Assembly: GCA_009779525.1 (NCBI GenBank)
Contig: WREB01000033.1
Location: 1 to 8,353 of the forward strand
DNA length: 8,353 nt
Direction of reading: 5' to 3'
Source: Defluviitaleaceae bacterium
GTDB lineage: Bacteria; Bacillota_A; Clostridia; Lachnospirales; WQUN01
Shown piece after piece: positions 5,949 through 8,353 of this stretch. The notes below the pieces were generated by a model. That model worked only from the letters and a program-made list of their open reading frames with translations. It was not told the origin of the DNA and did no database searches. Position 1 is the first letter of the stretch, and the number at the start of each line of letters is the position of its first letter. The translations under genes were made by a program, and so were the position numbers.

Positions 5949-6755
5949 ATGGATTGGCAAACGAAGATGAACAAAGCGCTCGACTACATTGAAGAAAATT
6001 TGGCGTGCGAAATTAAATTGGAAAACGCCGCAAGATTCATGGGTTGTTCCGTATGGGAATTTCAACGCTTGTTTTCTTTCGTCACGCACACGTCGTTGGG
6101 CGAATACATTCGCGGACGAAAACTCGCGCAAGCGGCAAACGATATCCAAACCGGCGACGAAAAAATCATAGAAATCGGCATAAAATACGGATATGAATCC
6201 CCGGCCGCCTTTGCCCGCGCGTTCGGCCGCCAATACGGCGTTTCGCCTTCGTCGGCGCGCAAAACGGGAACGACGCTTACGCCATATCATAAATTAACCT
6301 TTCAAAATACTGGCGATGAAGGGAGTAAAAACATGGAGGCGAAATCGAATTTGCAAATCTACGGAGAAAGGGGCTATTACGTTAAAGAGAACGAGCCGAT
6401 CTATGTTTGCCTTAACATGGACGAGACCATCGGCTGGTTCCGGGACGTGCTGGGTTGGTTCGGAAGCGTGATCGCAAGAGACGAAAACGGCGCGGGCGTA
6501 TATGGCGGCGTCCACGATTATCCCACCGAATTGGTCGTGGCCCATACTTTTCCCATCGCGGGGTTCCAGCTAAGCAAGGGAGAGCCGCATAGGGGCCTTG
6601 TCGGTTTTATCCACGTGAAGGGATTGGATCGATTGCGCCAGTATGTATTGCGAAATGGCTGGAGGCGGATCACCGAAATTATCGCGATGCCATACGGCGT
6701 AAGCGAATGCCACATTACCACGATCGACGGCTGCACCATCGGTTTTTGCGAGTAA
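5949..6755 (+). CDS. AraC-type DNA-binding domain fused to a glyoxalase/VOC-like domain
   Basis: Probably a small-molecule-responsive transcription factor; ligand unknown. The 268-residue product begins with an AraC-type domain: first helix-turn-helix about 24-45, linking helix with GEYIRGRKLAQAA, second helix-turn-helix about 72-98 ending in the typical IGIKYGY, FARAFGRQYGVSP and SAR pattern. A linker (about 106-128) follows, then residues 135-268 resemble glyoxalase/bleomycin-resistance-like proteins: YYVKENEPIYVCLNMDETIG, WFRDVLGWFG, then GVYGGVHD and a closing ITTIDGC. The DNA-binding domain is N-terminal, opposite to classical AraC but common in short family members carrying a C-terminal sensor. 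ATG 5949 has an excellent RBS (GGGAGGTGA, 5937-5945). A second RBS and ATG lie in frame in the linker. It is divergent from copA and ends before the terminator at 6815-6849. Confidence 0.88.
   Translation: MDWQTKMNKALDYIEENLACEIKLENAARFMGCSVWEFQRLFSFVTHTSLGEYIRGRKLAQAANDIQTGDEKIIEIGIKYGYESPAAFARAFGRQYGVSPSSARKTGTTLTPYHKLTFQNTGDEGSKNMEAKSNLQIYGERGYYVKENEPIYVCLNMDETIGWFRDVLGWFGSVIARDENGAGVYGGVHDYPTELVVAHTFPIAGFQLSKGEPHRGLVGFIHVKGLDRLRQYVLRNGWRRITEIIAMPYGVSECHITTIDGCTIGFCE
6319..6335 (+). promoter_or_regulatory. Internal RBS and ATG between the two domains of the regulator
   Basis: AAGGGAG (6319-6325), 7 bases, then ATG 6333-6335 in frame. It falls in the linker and would give a separate 140-residue VOC-domain protein (residues 129-268). 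It may be a working second start or the relic of a two-gene ancestor. Confidence 0.45.
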
Positions 6756-6814
6756 AGTCGAATTTTGGGTTCCAATAAAAATTTAACCTCGCGCCGCAAA
6801 CAATTTCGGCGGTA

Positions 6815-6849
6815 AAAAACGGACGCCTCGAAGATGACGCGTCCTTTTT
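6815..6849 (+). terminator. Intrinsic terminator after the AraC/VOC gene
   Basis: Stem GGACGC (6821-6826) and GCGTCC (6839-6844), continued past a C/C mismatch by TCG/TGA pairing around an AAGA loop, then TTTTT. An A-run precedes it. The last two T serve as the first bases of the next promoter's -35. Confidence 0.75.
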
Positions 6850-6877
6850 GACAAAACGGGCTCGATATAAATATACT
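6848..6877 (+). promoter_or_regulatory. Likely cysK promoter
   Basis: TTGACA (6848-6853) and TATACT (6872-6877), 18-base spacer. The -35 shares bases with the T-run of the preceding terminator. Transcription would start near 6884, inside the dyad at 6878-6895. Confidence 0.7.
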
Positions 6878-6895
6878 TCCGCATCGTAATGCGGA
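6878..6895. promoter_or_regulatory. Inverted repeat at the cysK transcription start, candidate operator
   Basis: TCCGCAT-cgta-ATGCGGA: perfect 7-bp arms around 4 bases. It directly abuts the -10, spans the predicted start of transcription, and its right end overlaps the cysK RBS (GGAGGA, 6893-6898). Since only the second half would be transcribed, a DNA-binding repressor is more likely than an RNA hairpin. The regulator is unknown; it does not look like a CymR site as I know it. Confidence 0.45.
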
Positions 6896-6903
6896 GGATT
6901 CAA

Positions 6904-7842
6904 ATGGGAAAAATTTATAACGACGCGACGGAATTAATCGGCAAAACGCCGATCGTAAGGCTTGGCCGGCTCGAGCGCTTTTACGAAATAGAGGCCGGGC
7001 TCTTCGGAAAGCTCGAGTCGAAAAACCCGTCCGGGAGCGTGAAGGACCGCGCCGCGGCAGCGATGCTTTCCGACGCGAAAAAGCGCGGCCTAATCGGCGA
7101 GGGTTCGACGATTATCGAGCCGACGAGCGGCAACACAGGAATCGGGCTTGCGATGGCCGCCTCCGTCATGGGATTTCGGGTAGTCTTGACGATGCCCGAA
7201 ACGATGAGCGCGGAACGCGTAGCGCTGATTAAGGCGTACGGAGCGGAAATAGTTTTGACTGACGGAACGCTTGGGATGGGCGGCGCGATTAAAGCGGCTC
7301 GCGAATTAGTTGATAAAACTCCCGGCGCGTTCATGCCCGACCAGTTTAAGAACCCGGCGAACCCTGCCGCGCATTACGAAACCACGGGTCCCGAAATATG
7401 GGATGATATGGACGGAATAATCGACGCGATCGTTTGCGGGATAGGTTCGGGGGGCACCGCGAACGGAACGTTCAACTATATGAAAAAAATGGATTCTCGC
7501 ATAACGACGATCGCGGTCGAGCCTGAAGGCTCGAGCGTGCTTTCGGGCGGGAGCGCGGGCCCTCACGGCCTGCAGGGGATCGGCGCGGGATTTGTACCGG
7601 ATTTTTTCGACCGGTCGGTCACCGACGAAATAATATGCGTAAGCGACGCGGACGCGAAGCGCGCCTGCGTCGCGGCGGTAAGAAAAGAAGGCCTGCTGCT
7701 TGGGATTTCTTCTGGCGCGGCGATATGCGCGGCGGTCGATTTCGCGAGGCGAAGCGATAATAAAAAGCCGCGGATAATCGCGGTACTGCCCGATTCGGGC
7801 GAACGCTACATCTCGACTGGGTTGTTTGACGGCGAAACGTAA
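6904..7842 (+). CDS. cysK: Cysteine synthase (O-acetylserine sulfhydrylase)
   Basis: A PLP enzyme that makes cysteine from O-acetylserine and sulfide in the cytoplasm. The 312-residue product matches family length. It shows the N-terminal LIGKTPIVRL, NPSGSVKDR with PLP lysine K47, the substrate loop PTSGNTG (73-79), LTMPETMSAER, the PLP phosphate loop GIGSGGT (179-185; GTGTGGT is more usual), GPHGLQGIGAGF and the GISSGA motif with S270 near the pyridine nitrogen. Start: ATG 6904, preceded by GGAGGA (6893-6898). An upstream in-frame ATG at 6889 lies in the dyad and lacks its own RBS. CysK fits better than cystathionine beta-synthase because no CBS domains follow. No serine acetyltransferase gene is adjacent. 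The stop codon is one base from that of the convergent gene. Confidence 0.95.
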   Translation: MGKIYNDATELIGKTPIVRLGRLERFYEIEAGLFGKLESKNPSGSVKDRAAAAMLSDAKKRGLIGEGSTIIEPTSGNTGIGLAMAASVMGFRVVLTMPETMSAERVALIKAYGAEIVLTDGTLGMGGAIKAARELVDKTPGAFMPDQFKNPANPAAHYETTGPEIWDDMDGIIDAIVCGIGSGGTANGTFNYMKKMDSRITTIAVEPEGSSVLSGGSAGPHGLQGIGAGFVPDFFDRSVTDEIICVSDADAKRACVAAVRKEGLLLGISSGAAICAAVDFARRSDNKKPRIIAVLPDSGERYISTGLFDGET

Positions 7843-7843
7843 A

Positions 7844-8353
7844 TCATTTAAACATCGCCTCGACAGCGGCGGCGTATATTTTTTTTATGTCGTCCCGGCG
7901 ATGGGGATGCTGCTCGAGGAACCGGTTAGCGGTCACGCCGGAATTTATTTCCATCACGCAAAGCGACCCGTCGGCCAGCTCGACTATGTCCACCGTCGCG
8001 AAGGCTATGTTTATCCGGCGCGCGGCCCCGATTGCCAAATCGATGATTTTATTTTTCAGTTTAGCGTCGCCGATAAAAAACGCGCGCGCCCCGTTCGAAA
8101 GGTTATGCTTCCACGATAAAAGCGCGCGCTCGCCTGGCGCGGGCACGTAGTCCGGTCCTTTTGGAAAATAATGGCAGTCGTCGGGCACCCGCGATTCTTT
8201 CGCAAGCTGCGAAACGGTCCTGCATCCGTCGCCAATGGCCGAAGCGCGCTCCTTTCCGTACGCGAGCGGACATTCGCCGTTTACGTGGTAGGCGCGGTAC
8301 TCGTTTTTTATCTCAGCGAACGGGCTCAGGCATATACCCGGGCCTTCCTTGTA
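7844..8353 (-). CDS. ATP-grasp domain protein, N-terminal part outside the window
   Basis: The visible 169 C-terminal residues look like the second half of an ATP-grasp ligase fold: SPFAEIKNEYRAYHVNGE (ATP-grasp strand with conserved E/R), the WKHNLSNGA loop, then DIVELADGSLCVMEINSGV, where D122, E135 and N137 of the fragment fit the Mg-ATP ligands of the D...E-x-N pattern. ATP-grasp enzymes join a carboxylate to an amine or thiol via an acyl phosphate; the substrate cannot be told from this half. The frame is open to the window edge, so GTG 8188 is an internal codon and not the start, because the conserved NEYR segment lies upstream of it. It is convergent with cysK, with one base between stop codons. 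Confidence 0.82.
   Translation of the reverse strand, partial: YKEGPGICLSPFAEIKNEYRAYHVNGECPLAYGKERASAIGDGCRTVSQLAKESRVPDDCHYFPKGPDYVPAPGERALLSWKHNLSNGARAFFIGDAKLKNKIIDLAIGAARRINIAFATVDIVELADGSLCVMEINSGVTANRFLEQHPHRRDDIKKIYAAAVEAMFK

Noticed and set aside
5783..6290. Minus-strand open frames opposite the AraC/VOC gene start
   Set aside because: They run through the promoter and RBS of a clear gene and have no family-like sequence.
8188..8188. GTG 8188 as the start of a 114-residue protein
   Set aside because: The frame continues to the window edge and the upstream part encodes the ATP-grasp SPFAEIKNEYRAY segment, so the gene is only cut by the window.

Overview
The window looks like ordinary chromosomal DNA from an anaerobic, Clostridia-like Firmicute of moderate-to-high GC, probably uncultured. 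Shine-Dalgarno sites are strong and purine-rich (AAGGGGGG, GAAGGGGG, GGAGGA, GGGAGGTGA). A rubrerythrin marks an anaerobic lifestyle. One small protein resembles an uncharacterised family that I recall from clostridial genomes. The assignment to a lineage is inference, since no rRNA or other phylogenetic marker lies in the window.

Layout: (1) 1-382, minus: the 5' two-thirds of ruvA, starting at TTG. (2) 383-544: divergent promoter region between ruvA and rubrerythrin, with a perfect 7-bp-arm dyad exactly in the ruvA promoter spacer. (3) 545-1087, plus: rubrerythrin, followed by an intrinsic terminator. (4) 1269-2465, plus: dinB (DNA polymerase IV). (5) 2466-3410: an AT-rich gap, a near-consensus promoter, a leader with two copies of a GGGG(A)CGGCACCCAT motif, then a small uncharacterised protein gene whose 5' end lacks a normal start codon but contains a strong internal RBS and ATG; a terminator closes it. 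(6) 3461-5683, minus: copA, a Cu+ P1B-type ATPase. (7) 5949-6755, plus: a fusion of an AraC-type DNA-binding domain and a glyoxalase/VOC-like domain. (8) 6904-7842, plus: cysK, with a compact promoter/operator. (9) 7844-8353, minus: C-terminal part of an ATP-grasp protein running off the window.

The genes do not form one pathway. Two (ruvA, dinB) belong to DNA damage repair or tolerance, rubrerythrin to peroxide defence, copA to copper export, and cysK to cysteine synthesis, so a loose stress-response theme is possible but unproven. Almost every gene has its own promoter and terminator. I found no mobile element, CRISPR array, tRNA or rRNA. The most interesting parts are regulatory: the unusual start and possibly bistable leader of the gene at 2759-3370, the dyads in the ruvA, copA and cysK promoters, and the internal RBS+ATG signals inside two reading frames (2908-2923 and 6319-6335). 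I saw no convincing undescribed multi-gene system.
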